From Arthrobacter sp. MYb227 (GTDB taxonomy: Bacteria > Actinomycetota > Actinomycetes > Actinomycetales > Micrococcaceae), in assembly GCF_002975435.1 (NCBI RefSeq), contig NZ_PCPT01000002.1:310001-374000 (forward strand): a stretch of 64,000 nt of DNA. The letters are read 5' to 3'. Positions 55,159 through 63,706 of this stretch are shown here, in pieces. The position numbers and the translations under genes are program-made. Positions within the stretch are counted from its first letter, which is position 1; every line of letters begins with the position of its first letter. The notes under the pieces were generated by a model, which saw nothing but the letters and a program-made list of their open reading frames with translations, ran no database searches and was not told the origin of the DNA.

Positions 55159-56622
55159 ATGAGCACCACAACAGCAACAACCCCCACCACCGCCACCGAG
55201 CTCGAGGCAATTCTTGCCTCCGCCCACCAAGCGGCAGCACCCTGGGCGGCACTACGCCCAGCGGCACGCGCAGACATCCTTGACGCAGTGGCAGATGCCC
55301 TTGATGCGGCGGGCGAAACCCTCATCCCGATCGCCATGGCGGAAACCAACCTGCCGCAAGCACGCCTGAGTGGAGAGCTCAAGCGCACCACCTTCCAGCT
55401 GCGCCTCTTCGGTGAGGTACTACGCGATGGTGCCTACCTGGATGCCCGCATTGACCACGCTGATGCTCAGTGGCCCATGGGTGCACCGCGCCCGGATTTG
55501 CGCCGAGTCCTTGAACCACTGGGCCCGGTAGTAATCTTCGCGGCAAGTAACTTCCCCTTCGCCTTCTCCGTTGCCGGTGGAGACACCGCTTCCGCCTGGG
55601 CAGCAGGAAACCCCGTGATCCTCAAGGCACACTCGGGCCACCCGGAACTCTCACGTGCCACAGCCAGCACCATCACCGTCGCTCTTGCAGCAGCGGGTGT
55701 ACCGGCAGGCGTATTTGCCCTGGTGCTGGGTACCGAAGCAGGCGCAACTGCGCTGAAGGACCCCCGCGTCAAGGCAGGTGGCTTCACCGGTTCCATCCCC
55801 GGGGGACGTGCACTCTTTGACATGGCAAACGCACGCCCAGAACCCATCCCGTTCTTCGGTGAACTCGGCTCCAACAACCCGGTCTTCGTCACCGCTGCGG
55901 CAGCAACCCAGCGCGGTGCACAGATTGCATCAGAATTCGTTGGCTCCTTCACCATGGGTGCCGGACAATTCTGCACCAAGCCGGGAACCATCTTTGTCCC
56001 ACGCGGATCCGAAATTATCGAATCCCTCCGTGCCACCGAGCTCCCGGCACCCGCAGTATTGCTCAACAAGCGCATCCAGTCCGGCTACGTTGAGGTCCTC
56101 GAGGCACTTAGCTCCCACAACAAGGTTTCGGTTCTTGCCCAGGGATCTGACCCGCTTGCCGACCCACCAAGCCCAACGCTGCTGCTCACCACGGCGGCGG
56201 ACCTACTGGCACACCCAGAGTCCTTACAGACCGAATGCTTTGGCCCCACGGCACTTGTTGTTGAATACACCAACGAATCGGACCTCGTAGCACTCGCCGA
56301 AAGCTTTGAAGGTCAGCTGACAGCAACCATTATTGGCACCGAAGGTTGCGAAGCTGGCGATTTGATTGAGGTGCTTGCTCGCAAGGCAGGACGCGTGTTG
56401 TGGAACCAGTGGCCAACCGGTGTCTCGGTGACCTACGCGCAGCAGCACGGTGGCCCGTACCCGGCAACCACATCGGTTGGTTCCACCTCGGTAGGTACTG
56501 CAGCAATCTCCCGCTTCCTGCGCCCGGTTGCCTACCAGGGCTTCCCACAGGGCCTGCTTCCCGAGGCATTGCAGGATGCCAACCCGTTGAACGTGCCACA
56601 GATGATCAACGGTAAGCGCTAA
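55159..56622 (+). CDS. Alpha-ketoglutarate-semialdehyde dehydrogenase
   Basis: A 487-residue aldehyde dehydrogenase of the NADP-preferring KGSADH branch. The catalytic Glu lies in FFGELGSNNP and the nucleophile Cys in GAGQFCTKPG; SNFPFAFSVAGGDTASAWAA is typical of this branch. It oxidises 2-oxoglutarate semialdehyde to 2-oxoglutarate, the last step of hydroxyproline breakdown. It lies 67 bp after the dehydrogenase genes with a small GC hairpin between, and ends the operon at a terminator. Confidence 0.9.
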   Translation: MSTTTATTPTTATELEAILASAHQAAAPWAALRPAARADILDAVADALDAAGETLIPIAMAETNLPQARLSGELKRTTFQLRLFGEVLRDGAYLDARIDHADAQWPMGAPRPDLRRVLEPLGPVVIFAASNFPFAFSVAGGDTASAWAAGNPVILKAHSGHPELSRATASTITVALAAAGVPAGVFALVLGTEAGATALKDPRVKAGGFTGSIPGGRALFDMANARPEPIPFFGELGSNNPVFVTAAAATQRGAQIASEFVGSFTMGAGQFCTKPGTIFVPRGSEIIESLRATELPAPAVLLNKRIQSGYVEVLEALSSHNKVSVLAQGSDPLADPPSPTLLLTTAADLLAHPESLQTECFGPTALVVEYTNESDLVALAESFEGQLTATIIGTEGCEAGDLIEVLARKAGRVLWNQWPTGVSVTYAQQHGGPYPATTSVGSTSVGTAAISRFLRPVAYQGFPQGLLPEALQDANPLNVPQMINGKR

Positions 56623-56646
56623 TTTTTCGAACGTTCCAGTAGTAAT

Positions 56647-56690
56647 GCCGAAGGCCTGATTCTCATGCAGAGTCGGGCCTTCGGCCTTTA
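56647..56690 (+). terminator. Terminator of hydroxyproline operon
   Basis: A perfect 10-bp GC-rich stem (56647-56656 with 56676-56685), followed by CTTTAAAAG, 25 bp after the semialdehyde dehydrogenase stop. Confidence 0.75.
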
Positions 56691-56863
56691 AAAGGCTTCA
56701 GCCAGGATACTTACCAGCAAGTGCAGGGACACCGGATAGTTTTTTATTCTGAACAGTCACTAAGCCGAAATACACCACTAGATAGCAGCCAATGCTTATG
56801 GGCATAATGCAATGAGACGAGGGCTGGCGGGTAGCGCCGAGCATCTAGCAGTGGGGAATTAAG

Positions 56864-58069
56864 ATGATCGAACGCATAGGGATTATTGGTGGGGGAATCG
56901 TTGGCATCGCGATCGCTCGTGCCTTGAGCAAAACAGGTGACTTTGAGGTCACGGTTCTGGAAAAGGAATCCAGGCTTGCCGCTCACCAGACCGGCAATAA
57001 TTCCGGAGTAGTTCATGCCGGGCTCTACTATCAGCCGGGCTCCTTGAAAGCAGAGCTTTGCGCCCGCGGACGAGCCCTGACTCGGGACTACTGCCAAGAG
57101 CATGGCCTTCCCTACAACGAAGTTGGAAAGCTCGTTGTTGCGCTGGATCATGATGAGATCGATCGGCTCAACGATATTCAGCGCCGATCCGAAACAAACC
57201 AGGTGCCGGGCTTACGTAGATTATCGGGTTCCGAAATGCGCGAGATTGAACCGCACGTTGCAGGGATTGCTGCAGTGCATTCACCACACACAGCGGTTGT
57301 TGATTATTCGGCAATTACCGAATGCATGGCTTCGGAAATCCGTGCCCAGGGTGGCAAAATATTGCTACACCAGAACGTGAAGGCCATTTCCCAGTTGGGT
57401 GGAGTCACCACGGTGTCAACAGATACAGGCTCCCATACTTTTGACCGGTTGATCGTCTGCGCGGGATTACAGTCCGACATTGTGGCACGCATGGTTGGTG
57501 CCAATCCTTCACCTAAAATCCTTCCTTTCCGCGGCGAATACTGGTCCCTGAGTGCCGCATCTACCTCCTTGGTCAAGGGCATGATCTACCCGGTACCAGA
57601 TCCACGCTTTCCCTTCCTGGGAGTCCACTTCACCCGTGGGGTTTACGGCGATGTTCATGTGGGGCCCAATGCTGTTCCGGCGCTGGCTCGTGAGGGATAC
57701 TCCTGGGTCAAGATTTCTCCTCGCGACACTTTGGAATCTCTGAAGTGGCCCGGAGCCGGTGCCTTGGCCAAGAAGCATTGGCGCATGGGGGTGCGTGAGA
57801 TTGGTGCGTCGCTGATTAAACCCCTGTACTTCAAACAAGCACAAGCGTTCATACCCGAATTGAGGTCTTCGGATCTTGAGAGCAAAACGGCAGCTGGTGT
57901 GCGTGCACAGGCCTGGGATCAAGACGGATCGCTGCTGGACGATTTTGCGGTGGACCAGGTAGGCACCGTGACCTTGCTACGTAATGCTCCATCACCTGCG
58001 GCAACATCGGCCATGGCCATTGCCGACTTTGTGCTGGAGAAGTATTTGAAGATCGTGAAAGCAAGATAG
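56864..58069 (+). CDS. lhgO: L-2-hydroxyglutarate oxidase
   Basis: A 401-residue FAD-dependent DAO-family enzyme that oxidises L-2-hydroxyglutarate to 2-oxoglutarate. The FAD motif IGIIGGGIVGIAIARAL is at residues 5-21, and the LhgO signature HQTGNNSGVVHAGLYYQPGS follows at 45-64. The C-terminal RAQAWDQDGSLLDDF block also matches. It has its own upstream region after the hydroxyproline terminator. Functionally it joins the same 2-oxoglutarate pool. Confidence 0.9.
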   Translation: MIERIGIIGGGIVGIAIARALSKTGDFEVTVLEKESRLAAHQTGNNSGVVHAGLYYQPGSLKAELCARGRALTRDYCQEHGLPYNEVGKLVVALDHDEIDRLNDIQRRSETNQVPGLRRLSGSEMREIEPHVAGIAAVHSPHTAVVDYSAITECMASEIRAQGGKILLHQNVKAISQLGGVTTVSTDTGSHTFDRLIVCAGLQSDIVARMVGANPSPKILPFRGEYWSLSAASTSLVKGMIYPVPDPRFPFLGVHFTRGVYGDVHVGPNAVPALAREGYSWVKISPRDTLESLKWPGAGALAKKHWRMGVREIGASLIKPLYFKQAQAFIPELRSSDLESKTAAGVRAQAWDQDGSLLDDFAVDQVGTVTLLRNAPSPAATSAMAIADFVLEKYLKIVKAR

Positions 58070-58229
58070 AGCACTTTAACGAGGCCGTGCAACGGGTGTG
58101 CACATCGCTTAGCCGAGCTAGAAATGCGGCCAAAAATTCCTCGCTGAGGCTCTACTAGCAATCTGTCTAAACCGGCGTATGGTGAAAATACAAGGCATAT
58201 AAGACTTAGCGTCGAGGAGATGGTTAGCC

Positions 58230-58691
58230 ATGACTGCTCAGGTGCAGCCGTATAAAAAGTTCAAGATGCCGTTCAACTACGTTCAGGTTCTCATTGCGGC
58301 CTTTGGAGCCATAGTCACGAGCATCTTTGTGTATTTTGTCAGTGAAACTGCCGGTGCTTCAATGTTTTTCAGCGGCGGTCTCTTCCCGCATCTGACCATT
58401 CAAGAAATCGCAGGGTTTATCTTTCCAACCTTCGTGATTCTGGGGTTCCTGACGTTCCTCATTGGCCGGGCAAGCCCTAGGTTCTGCAAGGTTGCGCAGT
58501 GGCTCGGTGTGGCAATTGCAGTGATTTCTATGATCAACCCGATCTTGTTTGCCCAAGATTTGGCTAGTGGTATCGGTCTTGCTGTGATTCATTTGGTCGT
58601 CGGTGCGTCTTGGTACCTTGCTGTGAACTATTCCAACAAGAAGTACAACGATGAAGCCGCAAGAAACGCCGAGGCATTGGCTCGCGCATAA
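58230..58691 (+). CDS. Four-TM membrane protein (DUF6069-like)
   Basis: A 153-residue protein with four hydrophobic segments (about residues 15-38, 57-77, 88-107 and 112-131) and a charged, Lys/Ala-rich C-terminal tail. It resembles the small DUF6069 proteins common in actinobacteria, whose function is unknown. The start ATG 58230 has GAGGAG 9 bp upstream. Nothing in its neighbours indicates a role. Confidence 0.7.
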   Translation: MTAQVQPYKKFKMPFNYVQVLIAAFGAIVTSIFVYFVSETAGASMFFSGGLFPHLTIQEIAGFIFPTFVILGFLTFLIGRASPRFCKVAQWLGVAIAVISMINPILFAQDLASGIGLAVIHLVVGASWYLAVNYSNKKYNDEAARNAEALARA

Positions 58692-58819
58692 CAGCAAAAG
58701 TCTCAAAGTGGGCTCGGTGCCAGTCTATTCAGGACGGTACCGACCCATTTTTGATGTTGAAAACGGTTCCGTAGAAGCCATCTAGGCGTCCACGATGATT
58801 GAAGTGGGTTAAATGAGTT

Positions 58820-58868
58820 AGCACCGGCCGGAAAAATGCGGGGGAGCATTTGGAATCTGGCCGGTGCT
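58820..58868. terminator. Two-step hairpin between convergent genes
   Basis: An outer perfect 10-bp stem (58820-58829 with 58859-58868) encloses an inner 6-bp stem (58834-58839 with 58846-58851). It sits between the convergent DUF6069-like and HAD genes. The rest of the 285-base gap shows no gene. Confidence 0.65.
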
Positions 58869-58976
58869 TGTCATCACTCGCACCTTCATGAGGTACTTAC
58901 AACACTAAAGCCCCAAGCTATGAATTTCTTAAGCGTGAGCATCAGGTTGCGTGTGAACGAACAATATTTGAACCGG

Positions 58977-59678
58977 TTAGTTCAACTCGAGAGCCAGACA
59001 GGCGGTGCTGATCTCGGGAACAATGATGCTCGCATGCTGCCGTAGCACCTCTATCGGGTGGGTTCCCGCAACGCAAATAGCGATCATTCCGGCAGCCGCG
59101 ACAGCCCCAAGCCCAGGGACGGAATCTTCGAAGGCAGCCACGAGGTCCGGATTTTCTAGTCCAAGTTCCTTGGCCGCTCGTTGAAAACCTTCGGGGTCTG
59201 GCTTGCCAATCGCAACGTCCTCATCGGTAACTACGATCCCGAATAGATCCAGTAGTCCGGCGCGGTCAAGCGCCGGGATTACCTGTAAACGGCTGGCTCC
59301 GGTGACAACTCCAAGCTTGAGTCCCGCCGCGTGTAGCTCGTGGACCAAGTCTCTGGTTGCTTGGCTAATGGTGCTTGTTTGCTCGATCCTGGCCTTGTAT
59401 TCCCGATCGATGAGGGGCAAATACTTTTCTACGGTTCCTGCATCAACGCCAGCAGGAACCATCTCGAGAATATCGGCCATGATTTCACGGTCACTGCGGC
59501 CCGCGAGTATCTCTTGATACTGAAGAGCGGTAATCTTCACGCCACAATGGGTCGCGGCTAATTCGATAAAAAGGTCGCGTAGGATTCCTTCGTCATCCGA
59601 AAGGGTCCCATTGAAATCGAAGAGCACACCCTCAAGATTTTCTAACGTCAAGGTGGTTGGAGGGAGTGTGGTCTGCAT
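58977..59678 (-). CDS. HAD-family hydrolase (beta-phosphoglucomutase/phosphatase type)
   Basis: A 233-residue HAD subfamily IA protein. Motif I is DFNGTLSD (nucleophile Asp, with Asn at the second variable position), motif II VVTGAS, motif III Lys in GKPDPEGF and motif IV FEDSVPGLGAV. A helical cap lies between motifs I and II. It hydrolyses a small phosphorylated compound. It is divergent from a GntR/UTRA regulator with a shared operator, and the ABC importer beyond that gene may bring in the phosphorylated substrate or its precursor. Confidence 0.85.
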   Translation of the reverse strand: MQTTLPPTTLTLENLEGVLFDFNGTLSDDEGILRDLFIELAATHCGVKITALQYQEILAGRSDREIMADILEMVPAGVDAGTVEKYLPLIDREYKARIEQTSTISQATRDLVHELHAAGLKLGVVTGASRLQVIPALDRAGLLDLFGIVVTDEDVAIGKPDPEGFQRAAKELGLENPDLVAAFEDSVPGLGAVAAAGMIAICVAGTHPIEVLRQHASIIVPEISTACLALELN

Positions 59679-59718
59679 AGTTTATGTCCGATCTTGTAGT
59701 CTGAAGACGAAAACCTAA

Positions 59719-59730
59719 AGGTCTAGACCT
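59719..59730. promoter_or_regulatory. TCTAGA-centred operator (divergent HAD/GntR promoters)
   Basis: A perfect 12-bp palindrome AGGTCTAGACCT in the intergenic region between the HAD and GntR genes. It resembles the TGGTCTAGACCA sites of HutC-type GntR regulators such as DasR. A second copy precedes the ABC importer. Confidence 0.75.
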
Positions 59731-59875
59731 ATTTGGAGTTCAGGCTTCAAACTAACTGGCCGAGGTAACGGGTTTCCCTTGCTTGGGTGTACCGGAGTTG
59801 GGCTCTGCCTTAACGGAATATGAACCACTGAGTGTTGAAGAAAGTGAGTGCAACATCAATACGGAAGACCTGCTG

Positions 59876-60622
59876 ATGCACGCTAGCGGACTGGCCCACG
59901 AGCCGAACCTGCCGGCGCACCAAATGATTGCTCAATGGCTGACAGGTTTGATTGTTGGAGGTGCGCTTTCCGTGGGGACCAAGCTTCCCGCCGAACGACA
60001 ATTTGCTCAGGCCTTAGGCGTCAGCCGAATGACCTTGCGACAAGCTTTGGATGCATTGCAACAAGAGGGTCGTATTGAACGTGCGGTTGGCAGCCGTGGC
60101 GGCTCTTTTGTTGCCCAGTTGCGAGTGCCGGTTGATATTTCAAACCTGATGGGACTGAGCGCACAGCTACTCAAAAGCGTTCATAGCGCATCTTCCCGCG
60201 TGGTGTCGGCACAAACCGTGCCGGCAGATCGTACGGTCGCAGAAGCGTTACACATGCCGATCGGTAGTCCGGTGCACCGAATTCATCGACTACGTTTTGC
60301 CGCAACCGCGCCGGTGGTTTTGGAGGAATCATTTTTCCCGGCAGAGCTTTTTCCTGGCCTGCCAGAGCACGATCTCACGGGTTCAATTTATGCGGTGATG
60401 GGTGCCGAGTATGATTTGGCACCGTTCTCTTCGGTCGAGGAATTGAACCCATTAATTGTGGGGGCCGAGAGCGCCGCATTCTTGGAAATTGGCATCGCTG
60501 CCGCTGTCTTGGGGGTCAAGCGCACGGGGTTGGCTCGCGATGGGCGACCGGTTGAGTATTCCGAGGATCTGATACGCACCGACAGGCTCAAGATCGTGGT
60601 TTCGGGGCGTTTAGAAGAGTAG
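59876..60622 (+). CDS. GntR-family regulator, HutC/UTRA type
   Basis: A 248-residue regulator with a winged helix (LPAERQFAQALGVSRMTLRQ, then ALDALQQEGRIERAVGSRGG) and a C-terminal UTRA ligand domain (RIHRLRFAATAPVVLEESFF, ending VEYSEDLIRTDRLKIVV). I place the start at ATG 59876, because GntR proteins begin close to the helix-turn-helix; a TTG at 59783 would add 31 residues with no family support. TCTAGA-centred palindromes upstream of it and of the ABC operon are its probable sites. Confidence 0.88.
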   Translation: MHASGLAHEPNLPAHQMIAQWLTGLIVGGALSVGTKLPAERQFAQALGVSRMTLRQALDALQQEGRIERAVGSRGGSFVAQLRVPVDISNLMGLSAQLLKSVHSASSRVVSAQTVPADRTVAEALHMPIGSPVHRIHRLRFAATAPVVLEESFFPAELFPGLPEHDLTGSIYAVMGAEYDLAPFSSVEELNPLIVGAESAAFLEIGIAAAVLGVKRTGLARDGRPVEYSEDLIRTDRLKIVVSGRLEE

Positions 60623-60657
60623 AAGCGCAAAAGATGGATGCTCACATCGTGCACAAT

Positions 60658-60669
60658 AGGTCTAGACCA
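60658..60669. promoter_or_regulatory. TCTAGA-centred operator before ABC importer
   Basis: AGGTCTAGACCA, nearly identical to the palindrome at 59719-59730, lies about 120 bp before the binding-protein gene. It probably puts the importer under the adjacent GntR regulator. Confidence 0.75.
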
Positions 60670-60789
60670 ATGTTCATCTTTTGGACATCTTCGAGTCGCC
60701 GTTAGTCAACATGGCGTCGTTAGGTTGGGTTTGCAAGCAGGTCTTCACCAGGAGACCGACTCACTCACACGGAGAGCACCCAACTCGTC

Positions 60790-61950
60790 ATGACTAACCC
60801 ATTCGTTCCGGCAGCACGACGCTTGACCACCACTCGACGCACAGTACTCCGTTCGGTTGCCGGAGTTGCAGTTCTCGCAGCATTGGGCGGTTCACTGGCT
60901 TCCTGTAGCCAGACCCCAAGCGAAGCCGCAACCATTGGTACCAGCCTCGAGGAACTGACCACCTTAGCCAAGAGCGAAGGAACCGTTCAGCTCATTGCGG
61001 TTCCCGCTGACTGGGCTAACTACGGAAGCCAGTTCTCCACTTTCACCGAAAAATATGGCATTGCCACACCTGTGGCAACACCCGACGCGTCAAGCGCCGA
61101 TGAACTCACCGCGGTCAAAAACCTCAAAGGTCAGAAGACCCAACCGGATGTCATCGACATTGGATATTCCTTCACCGGCAAGGCCGCATCCGACAAACTC
61201 ATCGCACCATACAAGCCAAGCAACTTCGAAGCCATCCCCGATGATCTCAAAGACCCGGAAGGCCTCTGGGTTGGCGCCTACTACGGCGTGGTCCAGGTAG
61301 GCACCAACACCAATGTCGTTGAAGCCCCGCAAACTTGGAATGACCTTCTTGACCCCAAATACAAGGGAAAGATCGCACTTCCCGGAGATCCACGCAAGGG
61401 CGCTTCCTCCATCGCCGCCGTCTTCGCCGCGGCCCTAGCCAATGGCGGCAGCGTAGATAATATTCAGCCGGGTATCGACTTCTTTGAGAAGCTCGCCAAA
61501 TCCGGAAACCTGGTCTCCATTACCTCGCCGGTCTCCGCGCTAAGCACCGGACAAGCTGCTGTGGTCTTTGACTGGAACTACAACTTCCTAGGCATGGAAG
61601 ACGAACTGAAGAAGTCAGATATCAAGCTTGAAACCAAGACCTTTGAAGAAGGCGTCTTCGGCAACTACTACGCTCAGCCGGTCGTCGCCGACTCTCCGCA
61701 TCCGAACAGCGCGCGACTCTGGGTTGACTGGCTCACCAGTGATGAAGGCTCAGAACTCTTTGCCCTCGGCGGCGGCATCCCGGCCCGCTACCTTGAACTC
61801 AAGGAAGCAGGAAAGCTCTCGGATGAAGCTCTGGCACAGCTGCCGGACGCGGAGGTCATTTCCAAGATCAAGTTCCCCACCGTTGAACAGGGTGAAACCG
61901 CCGGCAAGCTGATTGTTGACCAATGGGCCTCCAAGGTAGCTTCCCAGTGA
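60790..61950 (+). CDS. ABC substrate-binding lipoprotein (Fe/polyamine/phosphonate-type fold)
   Basis: A 386-residue binding protein with a twin-arginine-like signal (TTRRTVLR) and lipobox LASC (Cys39). The fold class is that of iron, spermidine and 2-aminoethylphosphonate binders (family 1/6; motifs TWNDLLDPKYKGKIALPGDP and AQPVVADSPHPNSARLWVDW). Those classes cannot be told apart by eye. With the HAD hydrolase and UTRA regulator, an organophosphonate or phosphate ester is plausible but unproven. It overlaps the first permease gene. Confidence 0.85.
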   Translation: MTNPFVPAARRLTTTRRTVLRSVAGVAVLAALGGSLASCSQTPSEAATIGTSLEELTTLAKSEGTVQLIAVPADWANYGSQFSTFTEKYGIATPVATPDASSADELTAVKNLKGQKTQPDVIDIGYSFTGKAASDKLIAPYKPSNFEAIPDDLKDPEGLWVGAYYGVVQVGTNTNVVEAPQTWNDLLDPKYKGKIALPGDPRKGASSIAAVFAAALANGGSVDNIQPGIDFFEKLAKSGNLVSITSPVSALSTGQAAVVFDWNYNFLGMEDELKKSDIKLETKTFEEGVFGNYYAQPVVADSPHPNSARLWVDWLTSDEGSELFALGGGIPARYLELKEAGKLSDEALAQLPDAEVISKIKFPTVEQGETAGKLIVDQWASKVASQ

Positions 61951-62861
61951 CCTTGCAACTCGAACGTCAGCCCGAAACGGATGCTGCCCCGGCCCGGCAG
62001 GAAGCTAATCGATCCCGCATCCGGGGCAACATCGCAGGATGGTTAGGTGCTGCTCCACTGCTGGTCTTCCTTGCGGTGTTCCTGATCATCCCGATTGCCG
62101 CAAATATCGTAACCAGCTTCATCGTTGACGGGAAATTCTCGTTCGCATCCATGGCTCAACTGCTAGAGCCACAATATCTAGATGCCTTTATCCAAACCAT
62201 TAACCTTTCCTTGCTGACCGCAGGAGTGGGTGGCGCTTTCGGATTTGTTTTGGCCTGGGCCTTGGCTACCGGAAGCAAGCCAACATGGTTACAAAATTTG
62301 GTACTTTCTTTCTCCGCGGTGGCCTCGCAAATGGGTGGTGTGGCTCTTGCCTTTGCCTTCATTGCAACACTTGGTGTGCAGGGCCTGGCAACCAAATTCA
62401 TCGTGGCCATGACGGGCTGGGACTTGAGCGAGGATATCCAACTCGCCTCATTTTGGGGACTGGGGCTGGTCTACCTGTATTTCCAGATTCCACTTATGGC
62501 AATCTTGCTACTTCCCGCATTCGGATCACTCAAGGCACAGTGGCCGGAGGCCGCCTACTCGTTGGGCGCCACCCGCGGCCGTTACCTCAAAGATATTGCC
62601 TTCCCCATCATGTGGCCACCGCTCGTGGGAGCGCTATTGCTACTTTTCGCTAACTCATTCGGTGCCTACGCAACCGCCTACGCACTGGCCGGAGGACGAG
62701 TAAACCTCGTACCAATTCTGATCGGCTTCTTCATCTCCGGGGACGTAATGAGTGATGAAAGCTTCGCTGCAGCATTGGTAACAGGCATGATCATCATCGT
62801 GGTCACAGCCATGGGTCTGCGTACCCTGCTGGAAAGAAGGACAAACAAATGGCTACGCTAA
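61947..62861 (+). CDS. ABC importer permease 1
   Basis: A 304-residue permease starting at GTG 61947, which overlaps the binding-protein stop. It has six predicted membrane segments, the first LLVFLAVFLIIPIAANIVTS, and an EAA loop (EAAYSLGATRGRYLKDIAFP). The type is that of PotB/AepP1-like permeases. It overlaps the next permease gene by 13 bp. Confidence 0.87.
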   Translation: MTLQLERQPETDAAPARQEANRSRIRGNIAGWLGAAPLLVFLAVFLIIPIAANIVTSFIVDGKFSFASMAQLLEPQYLDAFIQTINLSLLTAGVGGAFGFVLAWALATGSKPTWLQNLVLSFSAVASQMGGVALAFAFIATLGVQGLATKFIVAMTGWDLSEDIQLASFWGLGLVYLYFQIPLMAILLLPAFGSLKAQWPEAAYSLGATRGRYLKDIAFPIMWPPLVGALLLLFANSFGAYATAYALAGGRVNLVPILIGFFISGDVMSDESFAAALVTGMIIIVVTAMGLRTLLERRTNKWLR

Positions 62862-63706
62862 CCACCGCTGCCCCGCAGCGCGCTCCGCACACTAACAAAC
62901 CGCGCAAACCTTCACTGCCGACACCAGCTAATGCCTTGCGCACCACCATCGTTACCGTTGCTTTGCTTCTATTCTTCTTTCCCTTGGTTGCTTCCGCGGC
63001 CTTCGGCTTCACGCTACCGGGAGAAGGGTTTACGCTCGATCCGCTACGCGATGCCTTAGTGGGCAGTGATGTCACCACGCAATTGCTCACGACCGGAAAG
63101 CTAGCGCTGCTCAGCACCCTAGGATCTTTGCTGCTATTGGTTCCAACATTGCTTTTCTTGCATCTCAAGGCACCAAAACTACTGCGCTTCACCGAATGGC
63201 TATCGGTTGTTCCTTATGTTGTTCCGGCGATTGCGTTGGTGGGCGGTGCCAACCTATTCTTCCGCCAGGTAGCCCCAAGCTTCTTGGTGAGCACCTACTC
63301 GTTAGTTCCCTTCTATATGGTGCTAACCCTGCCATTGGTTTATCGGAGCCTGGATGCGGGAATTCGCGCCATGGATCTGCGCACGCTGTGGACCGCCAGC
63401 GAATCCTTAGGGGCCGGACCGGTACAAACTCTGCTGCGCGTGGTGGTTCCCAATATGCGCACGGCACTGTTGGGTTCCTCATTACTCTCCTGCGCCATGG
63501 TGCTTGGTGAATATGCGTTGGCCTCCCTGCTACTGCACTCCACATTCCCTGTCTTCATGGTGCAGATAGGCATGAATCAACCACGCGCCGCGGCGGCACT
63601 TTCCTTCCTCACTATTCTTGCCACTTGGCTCCTGCTTGCCTCGCTGACCGGAGCCAGTTCAAAACGCGGCAGTAAAAAATCCACCACGAAAGGGGAATCC
63701 CGATGA
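62849..63706 (+). CDS. ABC importer permease 2
   Basis: A 285-residue permease with six membrane segments and a degenerate EAA loop (TASESLGAGPVQTLLRVVVP). AGAAGG lies about 9 bp before ATG 62849. It pairs with the preceding permease and overlaps the ATPase gene by ATGA. Confidence 0.87.
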   Translation: MATLTTAAPQRAPHTNKPRKPSLPTPANALRTTIVTVALLLFFFPLVASAAFGFTLPGEGFTLDPLRDALVGSDVTTQLLTTGKLALLSTLGSLLLLVPTLLFLHLKAPKLLRFTEWLSVVPYVVPAIALVGGANLFFRQVAPSFLVSTYSLVPFYMVLTLPLVYRSLDAGIRAMDLRTLWTASESLGAGPVQTLLRVVVPNMRTALLGSSLLSCAMVLGEYALASLLLHSTFPVFMVQIGMNQPRAAAALSFLTILATWLLLASLTGASSKRGSKKSTTKGESR

